NCBI GenBank assembly: GCA_016223105.1
Contig: JACRPR010000045.1
Coordinates: 1-32,043, forward strand
Direction of reading: 5' to 3'
From: Chloroflexota bacterium
GTDB lineage: Bacteria > Chloroflexota > Anaerolineae > UBA4142
DNA: 32,043 bases
Positions 31,193 through 32,043 of the stretch are shown here, piece after piece. The notes under the pieces were generated by a model that was not told the DNA's origin, made no database searches, and saw nothing but the letters and a program-made list of their open reading frames with translations. The position numbers were made by a program, and so were the translations under genes. Numbering within the stretch: the stretch's first letter is position 1; the number at the start of each line of letters is the position of its first letter.

Positions 31193-32043
31193 TCAACCGG
31201 CAACACGCACCTGATCACGCCCCTGCTCTTTCGCGCGATAGAGCGCGCGATCGGCAACATCTACTAAGGTCTCCGCGTCCGCGGCGTGATCGGGAAATGT
31301 CGCGATGCCCTGGCTCACCGTTGGTTTCGGAATCAATTTGCCCGCGCGATCGGTCAACGGCAGAGCGGCGAGCGTCTCGCGCACGCGCGCGGCAACCGCG
31401 CGCGCTTGCTCGGTCGTCGCGTCGGCTAACACGATGCCAAATTCCTCGCCACCCCAACGCCCCACCACATCCGTGCGTTTGATGTGCGTCTGAATCGCTT
31501 GCACAATCAAACGCAACACCTCGTCACCGACAACGTGTCCGTACGTGTCATTGTATTTTTTGAACAGATCAATGTCGAGCATTATCAAAGACACCGGCGT
31601 ATTGTCATTTTTGCCGCGTGCGACATAGCCCGCGACGCTTTGCAACAAATGGCTATGATTGTACACGCCGGTCAACGCATCACGCCGGGTTTGTTCTTCG
31701 ACTTGCGCGTGATGGCGCGCGTTATCCAACGCGATCGCGGCTTGCCCGGCGATGCTGTTCAACAACGCGACATCTTCCTCGTCGAACGCGTACGGCTTGT
31801 AACTCGCAACCGCGAGCAAGCCCAGCAATTCGTTGCCGATCATCATCGGCACACCAACCCAGGATTCGGAGGGCTTGTTCGTGCCGCCGATCAAACGCTT
31901 GATCGGCAGATTGTCCATCTCGGCGGTCAGATGGCGAATGACGACCGGCTTTTGATTCTTGATCACCAAACTGATCAAACCCATTCCGACCGGAATTTTC
32001 TTGGGCGGAAAACGCTGACTATCGTCAATCAAAATTCGCACAT
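31193..32043 (-). CDS. GAF-GGDEF diguanylate cyclase (5' part outside window)
   Basis: The frame is open to the window end, so the start is not seen. The visible part has the second half of a GAF domain (VGVPMMIGNELLGLLAVASY, then FDEEDVALLNSIAGQAAIAL) and a complete GGDEF domain: DALTGVYNHSHL, MLDIDLFKKYNDTYGHVVGD and the active-site GGEEF. This would make cyclic di-GMP from GTP. The inhibitory site expected three residues before Asp is KRTD rather than RxxD, so product inhibition may be weak. The GAF domain presumably senses a small ligand. Confidence 0.9.
   Translation of the reverse strand, partial: VRILIDDSQRFPPKKIPVGMGLISLVIKNQKPVVIRHLTAEMDNLPIKRLIGGTNKPSESWVGVPMMIGNELLGLLAVASYKPYAFDEEDVALLNSIAGQAAIALDNARHHAQVEEQTRRDALTGVYNHSHLLQSVAGYVARGKNDNTPVSLIMLDIDLFKKYNDTYGHVVGDEVLRLIVQAIQTHIKRTDVVGRWGGEEFGIVLADATTEQARAVAARVRETLAALPLTDRAGKLIPKPTVSQGIATFPDHAADAETLVDVADRALYRAKEQGRDQVRVAG

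Overview
The window looks like part of a Chloroflexota genome, most likely Anaerolineae. The evidence is an unbroken str-S10-spc-alpha ribosomal order ending in rplM-rpsI, zinc-ribbon forms of S4, S14, L24 and L36, a Gram-positive-type insertion in S12, an EF-Tu with an unusual switch I, and AT-poor genes separated by repeat-filled spacers. This placement is from gene content and protein character only; no search was run.

Layout. 1-2535 (+): the 3' end of a repeat protein of DUF5666 type, an intrinsic terminator, a membrane-bound class III nucleotide cyclase and a small secreted protein. 2569-2600: bidirectional terminator. 2654-24734 (-): one translation superoperon, read from right to left as rpsL, rpsG, fusA, tuf, rpsJ, rplC, rplD, rplW, rplB, rpsS, rplV, rpsC, rplP, rpmC, rpsQ, rplN, rplX, rplE, rpsN, rpsH, rplF, rplR, rpsE, rpmD, rplO, secY, adk, map, rpmJ, rpsM, rpsK, rpsD, rpoA, rplQ, truA, rplM, rpsI. 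Its only strong promoter (TTGACA-16-TATATT on the minus strand near 25104-25082) is followed by a leader of about 340 nt that can form mutually exclusive hairpins. Back to back with it is a promoter for two tRNA-Ser genes (CGA, GGA). 25530-25870: promoter plus T-box leader. Then come two paralogous small membrane proteins and valS. 29865-31124 (+): a TPR lipoprotein and rsmD. 31193-end (-): a GAF-GGDEF protein running off the window.

Two things stand out. First, at least six loci in otherwise intact essential genes lack precisely their most conserved block: rpoA N-terminus, rplN, the rpsC end with the rplP start, rplB (including the HPHGGGEG region), fusA (GELHLE block) and valS (editing domain). 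Four are also frameshifted. The rplP start has been replaced by an exact 131-bp copy of the rpsC start. Clustering of losses in ultra-conserved sequence points to contig ends at conserved k-mers being joined wrongly during scaffolding of a metagenome-derived genome, rather than to real decay; reads would decide. infA is also missing from its usual place between map and rpmJ.

Second, many spacers, even inside the ribosomal superoperon, hold long imperfect inverted repeats built from short degenerate units, in at least seven sequence families. The same units occur inside the T-box leader and inside the valS coding sequence. This pervasive hairpin system is the best candidate here for undescribed biology.
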